Shown here: positions 9,634-18,559 of the stretch, one piece after another
How positions within the stretch are numbered: the stretch's first letter is position 1
Layout: every line of letters starts with the position of its first letter
From: JAEULH01 sp963805915
GTDB lineage: Bacteria; Pseudomonadota; Alphaproteobacteria; Rhodospirillales; Defluviicoccaceae
Length of the DNA stretch: 64,000 nt
Direction: 5' to 3'
Assembly: GCA_963805915.1 (NCBI GenBank)
Contig: CAWDWD010000011.1
Coordinates: forward strand, 186,001-250,000
Program-made: the position numbers and the translations under genes
The notes under the pieces: model-generated
What the model was told of the DNA's origin: nothing
Seen by the model: the letters and a program-made list of their open reading frames with translations, nothing else
The model's database searches: none

Positions 9634-11980
9634 GCAGCTTTACCATCAGCGGGCTTGGACGGCGCGCAGTCTAGCAACGGCACGCTTGGCGGCGATCGTT
9701 CTCGCCGTCGGCCTCATCCTGGTGCCGGAACCCGGCCGGGGCGAAGCGGCAAAAGGCACGGAGGCAGCCCCCCATATCGTCGGCAGCGCTGCCTGCGCCG
9801 GCTGCCACGAAGCCGAAGCGAAAGCTTGGCGCGGCTCCCATCACGATCTCGCGATGCAGGAGGCGAGCGAGAGCAGCGTTCTCGGCGATTTTAGCGGCGC
9901 CACTTTTACCTACGGAGACATAACGTCGCGCTTTTTCAAGCGAAACGGCAAGTTCTTCGTCAACACCGATGGACCGGACGGACGGCTAGCCGATTTCGAG
10001 ATCCGCTACACCTTCGGCGTCACGCCGCTGCAGCAGTACTTGGTCGCCTTTCCTGATGGTCGGATGCAGGCGCTCGGCATCGCCTGGGATAGCCGACCGA
10101 AGAACGCCGGTGGCCAGCGCTGGTTTCATCTTTATCCCGACCGAAGGCTCAAGGCCGGCGACCTCATCCACTGGACCGGGATCGAACAGACCTGGAACTT
10201 TCAGTGCGCGGAGTGCCATTCCACCGAGCTTCGAAAGAACTATGACGCCACCACGAACACCTACGCCACGACCTGGGCCGAAATCAACGTCGGCTGCGAA
10301 GCCTGCCACGGCCCCGGTTCCGCGCACGTCACCTGGGCCGAGCGACAGCGGAGCTGGCTGCCTTGGGGCAAAGGCGGACACGACGGGCTCACGGTCCACT
10401 TCGACGAACGCAAGGGAGTGCACTGGTCGATCGATCCCGCCACCGGCAAGGTCATGCGCAGCACCCCGCGGACCAGCGCCAAGGAGCTCGAGACCTGCGG
10501 CATCTGCCATTCCCGCAGCGCCAAGATCGCTGAGCCGTGGCGCCCCGGCCAGTCGCTGCTGCAGACCCACGTGCCGAGCCTGCTCGAGCCGGGGCTGTTT
10601 GAAGCCGACGGCAAGATGCTGGACGAGGTCTACAACTACGCGCCGTTCCGCCAGAGCCGGATGTTCATGGAGGGTGTTTCGTGCAGCGACTGCCACGACC
10701 CCCACTCGTTGAAGCTGGTCGCCGAAGGCAACGCCGTCTGCGAGCAATGCCACGACGGCCAGAAGTACGCCGCCGCCTCCCACCATCACCACGAGGACGG
10801 CTCGGCGGGTACGCAATGCGTCGCCTGCCACATGCCGGTTCGGACCTACATGATCGTTGATCCGCGCCACGATCATGCCTTCCGCGTGCCACGTCCCGAC
10901 GAGTTGGCTCGCTTCGGCACCTCCAATGCCTGCAACGACTGCCACACCGACAAGGACGCCGATTGGGCCGCGGCGGCCATTGAGCAATGGTTCGGGCCGG
11001 AGCGCAAAGGCTTGCAAACATGGACCGCGACTTTCGCCGCGGCGCGTACCGGCGAACCGGAAGCCGCCGGGTTGTTGCTGGCGTTGGCGACGAGCCCCGA
11101 TGCCCCGTCTATCGCGCGGGCTACGGCCTTCGAGAGCTTGGCCGACTACCCGAGCCGGGAGGCGGCCGTAGCGGCACAACGAGGTCTTGTGGATGCCGAT
11201 CCGCTGGTCCGGTTGTCGGCGCTGCGCACGTTTTCGGCGCTCCCGGTGGAGCAGAGTTGGACACTGACAAAGCACCTCCTCGCCGATCCGGTGCGAGCCG
11301 TGCGGATCGAAGCCGCCTCGCTATTGGCCTCGGTGCCGCAAGATCGCCTGGCGCCGGCGGATCGCGACCTCCTGTCCAGGGCGATCGATGAGTACGTGAC
11401 GGCGCAACGGGTCAACAGCGATCGCCCTGAGCACCGGCTCAATCTGGGCAATCTCTACCTCCGGCAGCATCGGTTCGGCGAAGCCGAGGCGGAATACTCC
11501 GCCGCCCGCGCCCTCGACCCCGGCTTTACGCCCATCTATGTCAGTCTTGCCCAGCTGTATGCGCAACAATCCCGAAACGCCGATGGCGAGCGCGTGCTGC
11601 GCGAAGCGCTGACAAGATTGCCCGACGACCCCGAACTGCATCACGCGCTCGGCCTCAACCTAATCCGCCAGCGCCGCACCACTGATGCCTTGCCGGAGTT
11701 GGGCCGCGCTGCTGCGATCGATCCGCTCAACGCGCGGTACGCCTATGTCTACGCGATCGCGCTCAATTCGGGCGGCCGCGCCGACGCCGCGATCAAGACG
11801 CTTGAAGCGAACCACGCCCGCCATCCGGCCGACCGCGAGACGCTATTCGCCCTGGCCACGATCAATCGCGACACTGGGCATGCCGATGCTGCCCTCGACT
11901 GGGCTAAGCAGCTCGCAACCGTCGATCCGTCGGCGCGACTTCTCGTCGATCAACTCCGACAAACGATACCGCCGCGCTGA
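9620..11980 (+). CDS. Octaheme cytochrome c with HEAT-like and TPR C-terminus
   Basis: About 786 residues. A hydrophobic leader (about residues 17-36) is followed by eight CxxCH haem sites: CAGCH, CAECH, CEACH, CGICH, CSDCH, CEQCH, CVACH and CNDCH. They span about residues 59-440. The rest has Ala-rich helical repeats and then tetratricopeptide repeats (RLNLGNLYLRQHRFGEAEAEY and following). It is a periplasmic multihaem protein of the cytochrome c554-like/TPR class. The electron partner and substrate are unknown. I chose 9620 because an upstream GTG at 9542 would put 26 non-signal residues first. No ribosome site is seen, consistent with coupling to the overlapping small ORF. Confidence 0.85.
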   Translation: MANHRQLYHQRAWTARSLATARLAAIVLAVGLILVPEPGRGEAAKGTEAAPHIVGSAACAGCHEAEAKAWRGSHHDLAMQEASESSVLGDFSGATFTYGDITSRFFKRNGKFFVNTDGPDGRLADFEIRYTFGVTPLQQYLVAFPDGRMQALGIAWDSRPKNAGGQRWFHLYPDRRLKAGDLIHWTGIEQTWNFQCAECHSTELRKNYDATTNTYATTWAEINVGCEACHGPGSAHVTWAERQRSWLPWGKGGHDGLTVHFDERKGVHWSIDPATGKVMRSTPRTSAKELETCGICHSRSAKIAEPWRPGQSLLQTHVPSLLEPGLFEADGKMLDEVYNYAPFRQSRMFMEGVSCSDCHDPHSLKLVAEGNAVCEQCHDGQKYAAASHHHHEDGSAGTQCVACHMPVRTYMIVDPRHDHAFRVPRPDELARFGTSNACNDCHTDKDADWAAAAIEQWFGPERKGLQTWTATFAAARTGEPEAAGLLLALATSPDAPSIARATAFESLADYPSREAAVAAQRGLVDADPLVRLSALRTFSALPVEQSWTLTKHLLADPVRAVRIEAASLLASVPQDRLAPADRDLLSRAIDEYVTAQRVNSDRPEHRLNLGNLYLRQHRFGEAEAEYSAARALDPGFTPIYVSLAQLYAQQSRNADGERVLREALTRLPDDPELHHALGLNLIRQRRTTDALPELGRAAAIDPLNARYAYVYAIALNSGGRADAAIKTLEANHARHPADRETLFALATINRDTGHADAALDWAKQLATVDPSARLLVDQLRQTIPPR

Positions 11981-12150
11981 GCCGGGCAATCCGTCTCTTG
12001 AGGAAGTCGAGGCACACATCGAGTTGCGGTCGCGACGCGACGGAGGAGACCTGCTCCTTGAACACTTTGTCGCAGCCCGCCTGCCGCAGGGCCTCGATCT
12101 GGGCCTGAAGGCCGTTAAGCTGCTCAACGGTCAGAGGTACGTGCGGATCC
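11980..12150 (-). pseudogene. Serine resolvase fragment
   Basis: Read on the minus strand, 56 codons give LTVEQLNGLQAQIEALRQAG, CDKVFKEQVSSVASRPQLD and CLDFLK, the N-terminal segment of a Tn3-type resolvase/invertase. The catalytic YARVS start and the DNA-binding tail are absent. It abuts the cytochrome stop, so a Tn3-like or resolvase-bearing element once ended here. Confidence 0.65.
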
Positions 12151-12610
12151 GATTAGGCTCCTACGTCTCTCTTGCTCTGAAACATTATGTGACAGGCCGT
12201 TTCAATAATCAACCATGACGTGTATTAGACACCTGCCGCCATGGTCAGGGGTGTCTCTCAAGGCCTTGCCCTATTGAGACAGCGCACCCTACTCAGTGCG
12301 GCGACTGGATAGAACGATGCTCCACGGATGCTGGTTCAGCGTTCGCCGTATTCTGTAGCGAACGGCGGCTTCCTCAACGCAGCGGAATCCGTTGCCCACC
12401 GCGTGCGGCGAGAGCGTCCGCTACGGCCGCACGCAGATCCACCGGCACGAGGCGCGATGCGGCCGCGGCATCAAAACGGACGAGGCAATCGATCAGCGGC
12501 TCCATGTGTAATCGGCGGTGCAAAGCGGCGGGATTGTCCTGCTGCGGGCGGCGTAAAAGTCGGCCATTTTTGCCCTTTCTGGTGACGGGGAGGGCGGGGG
12601 CATATTCACC
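12151..12610. other. Non-coding debris before the IS21 pair
   Basis: No gene can be supported. A short inverted pair (GACACC...GGTGTC at about 12228-12262) and a possible minus-strand stub around 12375-12505 are visible, but neither matches anything I know. The stretch GTAAAAGTCGGCCATTTTTGCC at about 12553-12574 looks like the left terminal region of the older IS21 copy whose istA begins at 12611. Confidence 0.4.
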
Positions 12611-12804
12611 GTGAAACTTTATCGGAAGGTCCGTCTTGCCTGTCGGGATGCATATTCCGCGGCAAGTCGGCCACCAATTCCAGCGCAAGCCGGCCACCGA
12701 TTCCGATGAAGGCGGCCACCCCCTGACGGCTTCCAAGGGGTGAGCGTCGTCGGCGATTGAGATGCGGCTAGGGTTCCCTCGCTCATGAACGCGAGGGAGG
12801 TCCG

Positions 12805-14277
12805 ATGGCTGCTGAGAGATTGCCGATGCGCAAAGTTCGAGAAGTACTTCGCCTGAAACACGCCTGCGGCGTCAGTGAGCGGGTCATCGCCCGGTCGGTT
12901 GGTGTCAGCCGATCGACGGTGGCGGAATACCTGCGTCGAGCGTCTGTGATTGGGCTCGGCTGGCCGCTCCCCGCCGAGCTCGACGACGCTGCGCTAGACC
13001 GGCGGCTGTTCACGCCGGCGGGCTTTCATGGCGGTCCGCCTGCGCCACTGCCGGACTGGGGCCGGCTGCAGTTGGAGCTGCGCCGGCCGGGCGTCACGCT
13101 GCTGCTGCTATGGGAGGAATATCGGGCCGAGCATCCCGCCGGCTACGGCTACAGCCGGTTTTGCGCGCTCCATGGCGCGTGGCGGCGGACGGTCAGCGCG
13201 ACCATGCGCCAGATCCATGTCGCCGGCGAGAAGCTGTCTGTCGATTTTGCCGGTGACACGGTTCCGGTCTTCGATGTCCCAAGCGGCGAGGTTCGCGCCG
13301 CGCACATCTTTGTCGCCGTGCTCGGCGCCTCCAATTACACGTTCGCGCAGGCCCGCTGGAGCGAGGGGCTCGCCGACTGGACCGGCGCCCACGTCGATGG
13401 TTTCGCCTTTCTCGGTGGCGTGCCGGCCCTGGTCGTCTGCGACAACCTGAAAGCCGGCGTCACCGTTGCCTGCCGCTACGAGCCGGGGATCAATCGCACT
13501 TACCAGGATCTTTCCACCCACTACGGCACGGCGATCTTGCCGGCGCGGGTGCGCAAGCCGCGTGACAAGGCCAAGGTCGAGGTCGCGGTGCTGATCGTCG
13601 AGCGCTGGATTCTCGCCCGTCTGCGCCACCGGCGCTTCTTCTCGCTGGCCGAATTGAACGCGGCGATCGCCGAGCTGCTCGCCGCACTCAACGCCCGGCC
13701 GATGCGCAAGATCGGCGCCAGCCGGCGGCAGCTCTTCGAAACGATCGATGCCCCGGCGCTCGCGCCTCTGCCGGCCGAACCCTACGAATATGCCGAGTGG
13801 AAGAAGGCGCGTGTCGCGCCCGACTACCACATCGAACTCGCCGGCCACTTCTACTCGCTCCCATCGGGTCTGATCCGCCAGACCGTCGAGGCGCGCACCA
13901 CCGAGACCACCGTCGAAGTCTTCCACAAAGGCAAGCGCGTGGCCGCCCACGTGCGTTCGTTGCTGCGCAACCGCCACACCACGGTGCCGGAGCACATGCC
14001 GAGCGCGCATCGGCGCTACGCCGAATGGACACCGGCTCGGCTTACGCGCGAGGCCGCCAGGATCGGCCCCGCGACCGTCCAGCTGATCGAGACGATCCTG
14101 CGCGCCAAGCCCCATCCCGAGCAGGGCTTTCGTGCCGGCCTCGGCATCCTGAGGCTGGCCAAAAGCTATGGCGACATCCGCCTCGAAGCCGCCTGCCTGC
14201 GGGGCCTGAGTATCGGCGCCAGCACCTACGGCTCGATTGCCTCGATCCTCAAGAATGGCCTCGGCTATTACCATTAA
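12805..14277 (+). CDS. istA: IS21 transposase IstA
   Basis: 490 residues. An N-terminal helix-turn-helix (RKVREVLRLKHACGVSERVI, then SRSTVAEYL) is followed by an integrase-core DDE domain. Visible landmarks are KLSVDFAGDTVPVF (first Asp), VVCDNLKAGV (second Asp) and AKVEVAVLIVERWILARLRH (Glu region). The C-terminal beta-barrel-like part is complete. The frame is intact, so it could be active if IstB were supplied. istB follows after 15 bp with an AGGAGA ribosome site. Confidence 0.9.
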   Translation: MAAERLPMRKVREVLRLKHACGVSERVIARSVGVSRSTVAEYLRRASVIGLGWPLPAELDDAALDRRLFTPAGFHGGPPAPLPDWGRLQLELRRPGVTLLLLWEEYRAEHPAGYGYSRFCALHGAWRRTVSATMRQIHVAGEKLSVDFAGDTVPVFDVPSGEVRAAHIFVAVLGASNYTFAQARWSEGLADWTGAHVDGFAFLGGVPALVVCDNLKAGVTVACRYEPGINRTYQDLSTHYGTAILPARVRKPRDKAKVEVAVLIVERWILARLRHRRFFSLAELNAAIAELLAALNARPMRKIGASRRQLFETIDAPALAPLPAEPYEYAEWKKARVAPDYHIELAGHFYSLPSGLIRQTVEARTTETTVEVFHKGKRVAAHVRSLLRNRHTTVPEHMPSAHRRYAEWTPARLTREAARIGPATVQLIETILRAKPHPEQGFRAGLGILRLAKSYGDIRLEAACLRGLSIGASTYGSIASILKNGLGYYH

Positions 14278-14292
14278 CAACAGGAGACCTCC

Positions 14293-15056
14293 ATGCTCAC
14301 CCATCCCACCCTCGATCGCCTTATCGCCCTCGGCCTGACCGGCATGGCCAAGGCCTTCGACGATCAGCGCCGCCTGCCCGACGTCGCCTCACTCCCGTTC
14401 GAGGATCGTCTCGCCATCATGGTCGATCGTGAGGTCGTCGAGCGGCAGAACAAGAGCCTCGCAACCCGGCTGAAATTCGCCGGGCTGCGGCACGCCGCCG
14501 TTGCCGAGGACATCGATCTCACCACCCCCCCCGCGGCCTCGATCGAACCCTGCTCACCAGCCTCGTCGCCGGTGACTGGATCGAACGCAAGCTCAACTTG
14601 CTGATCATCGGCCCGACCGGCGTCGGAAAAAGTTGGATCGCATGCGCGCTCGGGCACAAAGCCTGCCGCGACGATCGCTCCGTCCTTTATCACCGCCTGC
14701 CCAGGCTGCTCGAGGCGCTCGCCCTTGCCCGCGGCGACGGCCGTTATGGGCGTCTGCTGACCCGCCTGGCCCGCGTCCAGTTGCTTATTCTCGACGATTG
14801 GGGGCTCGCGCCCATGACCGCCGAGCAGCGCCGCGATCTTCTCGAAATCGTCGACGATCGCCATGGCCGCGCGTCAACCATCGTCACCAGCCAGGTTCCC
14901 GTCGAGCACTGGCATGACGTGATCGGCGATCCAACCCTGGCTGACGCCATCCTCGACCGCCTCATCCATAATGCTCACCGCCTTGTCCTGAAGGGAGAAA
15001 GCATGCGCAAGCTTATTGCCCAACGCGACAGACTTGACGTCGCCACCGTAACCTGA
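14293..15056 (+). pseudogene. istB: IS21 helper ATPase IstB, frameshifted in a C-run
   Basis: IstB is the AAA+ partner that selects the target for IstA. The first 76 or so codons are normal (LALGLTGMAKAFDDQ-type start). A run of eight C at about 14525-14532 then shifts the frame, and the rest continues in another frame with Walker A GPTGVGKS, Walker B LLILDDWG and the C-terminal SMRKLIAQRD. Only the homopolymer length differs from an intact gene, so slippage, sequencing error or low-level recoding are all possible. Confidence 0.85.
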
Positions 15057-15633
15057 ACCCATCACGCCGCCGATGACGCCGCCACCCCGGCCGGCTTCGA
15101 TTGGAATCGGTGGCCGACTTCAGTGGAATACGCATCGGGACGGGATGAGCTTGCGCGCGGCGTCGCGTCATTTTGGGATTTCGCGTGAGAGCGTGAAGAA
15201 GATGGTGAGCTTTTCGGCTCCGCCGGGGTATCGGCGCACGGCGCCGGTCAAGCGGCCGAAGCTGGACGGTTTCACGGAGATCATTGACCGGTGGAGAGAT
15301 GTTTGTGCCACTGCATCACCCGCCCGTGCAGGCGCAGGTTGATTTTGGCGAGGCGCTGGTGGTGATCGGTGGTGTTGAGCGGAAGGCGCATTTCTTCGCC
15401 CTCGACTTGCCGCACAGTGGCGCCTGCTAACGTCCGGGCCTATCCGGCGGCCACCGCCGAGGCCTGGGTGGACGGTCACGTTCAAGATGCAGGTGCTGGA
15501 ACTGGCCCGCTGCGAATGGATTGCATATTGAACGAACCCGCTGACGCGGGAGTTGGAGCGGGCTTCACCGTCGGAGGCTCCTGTCTGAGGATTGCGGTTG
15601 TCCACACCCAATCATCAGACAGGAGGCCCTGTG

Positions 15634-15690
15634 ATGGCTCAGATGACCCCGCTGCGTCGGCGGCTTCTCGACGACATGACGATTTGCTCA
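15634..15690 (+). pseudogene. N-terminal stub of a tyrosine recombinase
   Basis: GGAGG is followed by an ATG and MAQMTPLRRRLLDDMTI, the start of the SAM-like domain of XerC/IS91-associated integrases. The match then ends and nothing of the catalytic domain follows. Together with the IS21 pieces it marks this as an insertion hot spot directly before the two-component genes. Confidence 0.5.
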
Positions 15691-15743
15691 GGCTGCGGAC
15701 GGTGCGTGTGTCATAACGGTCCGTCCAGAGGTCGGGGAGGGGC

Positions 15744-16463
15744 GTGGAGCGCGAAGCGCATATTCTCGTCGTCGATGACGACGCCCAGGTCAGGCAGCTC
15801 ATCGCGCGGTTCCTGCGCGACAACGGCTACCGCGCGTCTGGCGCCCGAGACGGCCGCGAGATGCGCGAAGCCTTGGCCGCCGGCGCCGTCGATCTGGTCG
15901 TTCTCGACCTGATGCTGCCGGGCGCCTCGGGGCTCGACCTGTGCCGGGATCTGCGCGCCTCCTCCGCTGTGCCGATCATCATGCTTACCGCGAAGGGTGA
16001 GGAGACCGACCGCGTCGTCGGCCTGGAGCTGGGGGCCGACGACTACATCGCCAAGCCGTTCAGTCCGCGCGAACTGCTGGCGCGGATCCGCGCCGTGCTG
16101 CGCCGCGCCGAAGCCAGGACCCCCGAGGACCGCTCCGCCGGCCGCCGGCGGGTCGCGTTCGCCGGCTACAGCCTGGATACGCGGCGGCGCGAGGTGACCT
16201 CGCCGGACGGCGTCGTCATCGATCTCAGCGGCGGCGAATACGACCTGCTGCTCGCCTTCATCGAGCATCCCAACCGCGTTCTTTCACGCGATCACCTGCT
16301 CGAACTCTCGCGCAACCGCTCCGCCGAGCCGTTCGACAGAAGCATCGACGTCCAGGTCAGCCGGCTCCGGCGCAAGCTGGAAACGGGCGAGCGCTCGCCA
16401 ACCCTGATCAAGACCGTGCGCGGCGCCGGCTACATTTTCGTGCCGACGGTCAAGCATCCGTGA
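15744..16463 (+). CDS. OmpR-family response regulator
   Basis: 239 residues from a GTG with GGGGAGG upstream. The receiver domain (residues 1-120) has the acidic pocket ILVVDDD, the phospho-acceptor Asp in VVLDLMLPG (about residue 55), and the switch Thr and Lys in MLTAKGE and YIAKPFS. The C-terminal winged helix has SGGEYDLLLAFIEHPNRVLSR and SIDVQVSRLRRKLE. It pairs with the kinase that overlaps its stop by 4 bp. From its position it probably controls the downstream metal-efflux operon, in the manner of CusR; that role is inferred. Confidence 0.9.
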   Translation: MEREAHILVVDDDAQVRQLIARFLRDNGYRASGARDGREMREALAAGAVDLVVLDLMLPGASGLDLCRDLRASSAVPIIMLTAKGEETDRVVGLELGADDYIAKPFSPRELLARIRAVLRRAEARTPEDRSAGRRRVAFAGYSLDTRRREVTSPDGVVIDLSGGEYDLLLAFIEHPNRVLSRDHLLELSRNRSAEPFDRSIDVQVSRLRRKLETGERSPTLIKTVRGAGYIFVPTVKHP

Positions 16464-17791
16464 AGCGGCTGGTCCCCGATACCCTAGCGGGGCGCACGAT
16501 CGTCATCCTGGTGATCGGCCTCGGCCTCTTTCACCTGTGGAGCATCTGGATCTACCGCATCGGCACCGAGAACCTTCTCGGCCCAGCGCGCGACCAGGGG
16601 CTGGCGGAGCGCATGGTTTCGGTCATTCGGGCGCTGGACGAACTGCCGCCCGACGAGCGCGAGCACACGGCGCATGCGCTTTCGTCGCCCGACCTGGACG
16701 TTCACTGGAGCGAGAAAAGTCTCGTCGCCGACGCCGCGGCGGACAGCGAGCGGGCCGCCCTGCTGCGGCAAAGTCTTGCTCGGCTTTCGCCCGGCCTCGC
16801 GCCCGGCGATCTGCTCTTCGGTTACCCCGACGCCATGGCGCGCCACCCGCACGCCCTGTTCGTCTCCATCAGGCTCGGGGACGGCAGTTGGGCGACGTTC
16901 GGCCCGGATGCTTTTGGTTCATCCTCATCCGCGGAGCATGACGTGCTCGGCTCGCTGAGCGCCATGGCTCTGGGCATTCTCGTGGTCTCCATCCTCCTCG
17001 TGCGCTCGATCAACGCGCCGTTGCGGGCTTTGGCCGCCGCCGCCGACCGGATCGGGACCGATGTTTCCACCGTCGAGGCGCCGGAGGTGGGCGCGCGCGA
17101 GATCCGCCAGGTGGCGCGGGCCTTCAACAACATGCAACGGCGGATCCGCCGCCTGGCTGACGACCGGACCCAGACCCTGGCCGCGATCTCGCACGACTTA
17201 AAGACGCCGCTGACCCGGCTGCGGTTGCGCGCCGAGTACATCGCCGACGGGGACTTGCGCCGGACGATCGCGGCCGATCTCGACGAGATGGAGCACATGC
17301 TCGATTCGGCGCTGGCCTTCCTGCGCGGTGACGCGACCGGCGAGGAGATCAAACGGGTCGACATCGGCACCATCCTGGAGACGATCTGTGACCATGCGGC
17401 CGATGCCGGCCACGACGTCGTGCTCGGCGGTGACCGTCACGCGCCGTTGCGCTGCAAGCCGCTGGCGCTCAAGCGCGCGCTGTCGAACCTGATCGACAAC
17501 GCCGTCAAGTATGGCGATCGCGCCCGGGTGAAGCTCGAAGACAAACCGGACCGCGTGGCCGTGACGATCGAGGACGATGGCCCTGGCATCCCCGAGGCCG
17601 AGCGCGAACGGGTCTTCGATCCGTTCTACCGCATCGAGGGCAGCCGAGGCCGCGAGACCGGCGGGACGGGGCTCGGCCTGACCATCGCGCGCACGGTCGT
17701 CCGCGCCCACGGCGGCGAGATCACCCTGCGCAACAAGCACTTGGGCGGCCTTCTCGTCGCCATCTCGTTGCCCAAACCGACCGCCGGCTGA
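16460..17791 (+). CDS. Membrane sensor histidine kinase
   Basis: 443 residues. Transmembrane helix 1 lies at about residues 12-30 and helix 2 at about 165-185 (LSAMALGILVVSILLV), enclosing a periplasmic sensor of about 130 residues with no clear metal-binding cluster. A HAMP linker follows, then the H-box SHDLKTPLTRL, N-box DNAVKYG, G1 DDGPGIP and G2 GTGLGL. It is the cognate kinase of the preceding regulator. The sensor region is not close enough to CusS to assign copper sensing from sequence alone. Confidence 0.9.
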   Translation: MKRLVPDTLAGRTIVILVIGLGLFHLWSIWIYRIGTENLLGPARDQGLAERMVSVIRALDELPPDEREHTAHALSSPDLDVHWSEKSLVADAAADSERAALLRQSLARLSPGLAPGDLLFGYPDAMARHPHALFVSIRLGDGSWATFGPDAFGSSSSAEHDVLGSLSAMALGILVVSILLVRSINAPLRALAAAADRIGTDVSTVEAPEVGAREIRQVARAFNNMQRRIRRLADDRTQTLAAISHDLKTPLTRLRLRAEYIADGDLRRTIAADLDEMEHMLDSALAFLRGDATGEEIKRVDIGTILETICDHAADAGHDVVLGGDRHAPLRCKPLALKRALSNLIDNAVKYGDRARVKLEDKPDRVAVTIEDDGPGIPEAERERVFDPFYRIEGSRGRETGGTGLGLTIARTVVRAHGGEITLRNKHLGGLLVAISLPKPTAG

Positions 17792-17899
17792 TTCTCCCCG
17801 CAACACTATCTCACAATCGCGCAAAACGCCGGACACCTCCCGCGGCTACGCTCTTTGCATCGTACGCCGCAAGGCAATTCATCGCTTCAGGAGACTCCG

Positions 17900-18361
17900 A
17901 TGCAAATCCACCCCTCGCAGCACCGCGTTTCGGGTCGACCCATCCTTGGGATGTTCGCCGCGGCCGTGCTTTCCATAACGACCGTCGCCTGCGCTACCGC
18001 CGATCGACAGCCGGACTACCGCCTGGACGTGCTCGATCAGCCCGTCGCCGTCGGTGCCCACAGCGAGTTCGATGTCAAGCTGACAAACGTATCCACGGGC
18101 GAGCCGGTGACAAACGCCAGGATTACCCGCGCCGAGCTGGAAATGACCATGGCGCGCTTCGGCCACAAGCCGCCGCCCGCGGGCGGCGGCAGGACCAGGA
18201 TGGCCGGCGAGGTTGAACTCACGGGAACGCCGGCACCCGGTCTTTATCGCTTCATGGGCGACCTCTCCATGTCGGGCACGTGGACGCTCGATCTGACGCC
18301 CAAGGTTCCCGGTGAGCCGGAACCGATCAATGCAAGAGTTCTGTTCGAAGCCGAGCGTTAG
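17900..18361 (+). CDS. YtkA-like/FixH-fold exported protein (first copy)
   Basis: 153 residues. The ATG at 17900 is preferred for its CAGGAGA ribosome site. The N-terminal hydrophobic region (about residues 15-32, ending in a Cys at IACAT-like VACAT) suggests export or lipidation. The mature domain (YRLDVLDQPVAVGAHSEFDV, then GLYRFMGDLSMSGTWTL) has the YtkA beta-sandwich pattern. It has Met-rich spots (ELEMTMARF), in keeping with a metal-resistance locus. A second member of the family lies at 21471, on the far side of the IS pair. Confidence 0.75.
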   Translation: MQIHPSQHRVSGRPILGMFAAAVLSITTVACATADRQPDYRLDVLDQPVAVGAHSEFDVKLTNVSTGEPVTNARITRAELEMTMARFGHKPPPAGGGRTRMAGEVELTGTPAPGLYRFMGDLSMSGTWTLDLTPKVPGEPEPINARVLFEAER

Positions 18362-18451
18362 GTCGGTCTCGATGCTCCTGAATGGCGGTCTGTTTCACCT
18401 GGCGCTTGAGGACCAAGCGTCGGGATCAAACCCCTGGCAACTGGGTCAAAC

Positions 18452-18559
18452 ATGATCGAAACGCAGTTCAACGAAGACGTGATCTCGCTCAGAATGAGCG
18501 GATCGGTAACCGACGAAGACTGGGACCAGGTGGTTCTGGCGTTTCAAAACAGTTCCTGA
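18452..18559 (+). pseudogene. SpoIIAA-like (STAS) gene, N-terminal part
   Basis: The frame encodes MIETQFNEDVISLRMSGSVT, then DEDWDQVVLAFQ, and runs into a stop inside the end of the IS1595 element. This is the typical beginning of SpoIIAA-like proteins. The rest of the protein lies at about 20950-21213, so the gene is split by 2.4 kb of mobile DNA. Confidence 0.7.

Larger units (their letters stand above)
12649..15134 (+). mobile_element. IS21-family insertion sequence, 2486 bp
   Basis: The element begins TGCATATTCC and ends GGAATACGCA. The terminal regions are imperfect inverted repeats of about 50 bp, each with two copies of an AAGYCGGCCACC motif, the multiple-site ends typical of IS21. 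The hexamer TCGGGA lies directly outside both ends (12643-12648 and 15135-15140) and is the target duplication. It contains istA and istB on the plus strand. Removing the element restores the reading frame of an older istA. Confidence 0.85.
12611..15482 (+). pseudogene. Older IS21 istA, interrupted by a second IS21
   Basis: The 5' piece (GTG at 12611 to 12648) encodes VKLYRKVRLACR. The sequence resumes at 15141 as DGMSLRAASRHFGISRESVKKM, exactly the N-terminal helix-turn-helix of a different IstA. The parts join in frame once the inserted IS21 and one copy of its target duplication are removed. Further on, HHPPVQAQVDFGEALVVIGG (DDE Asp region) and RAYPAATAEAWVDGH are readable, but with deletions and frameshifts, and the rest is lost. 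It is therefore a decayed element that served as a landing site. Confidence 0.75.

Noticed and set aside
12374..12736. 120-codon minus-strand ORF left of the IS21 pair
   Set aside because: It crosses the IS21 end and the older istA start, has no ribosome site and no recognisable domain.
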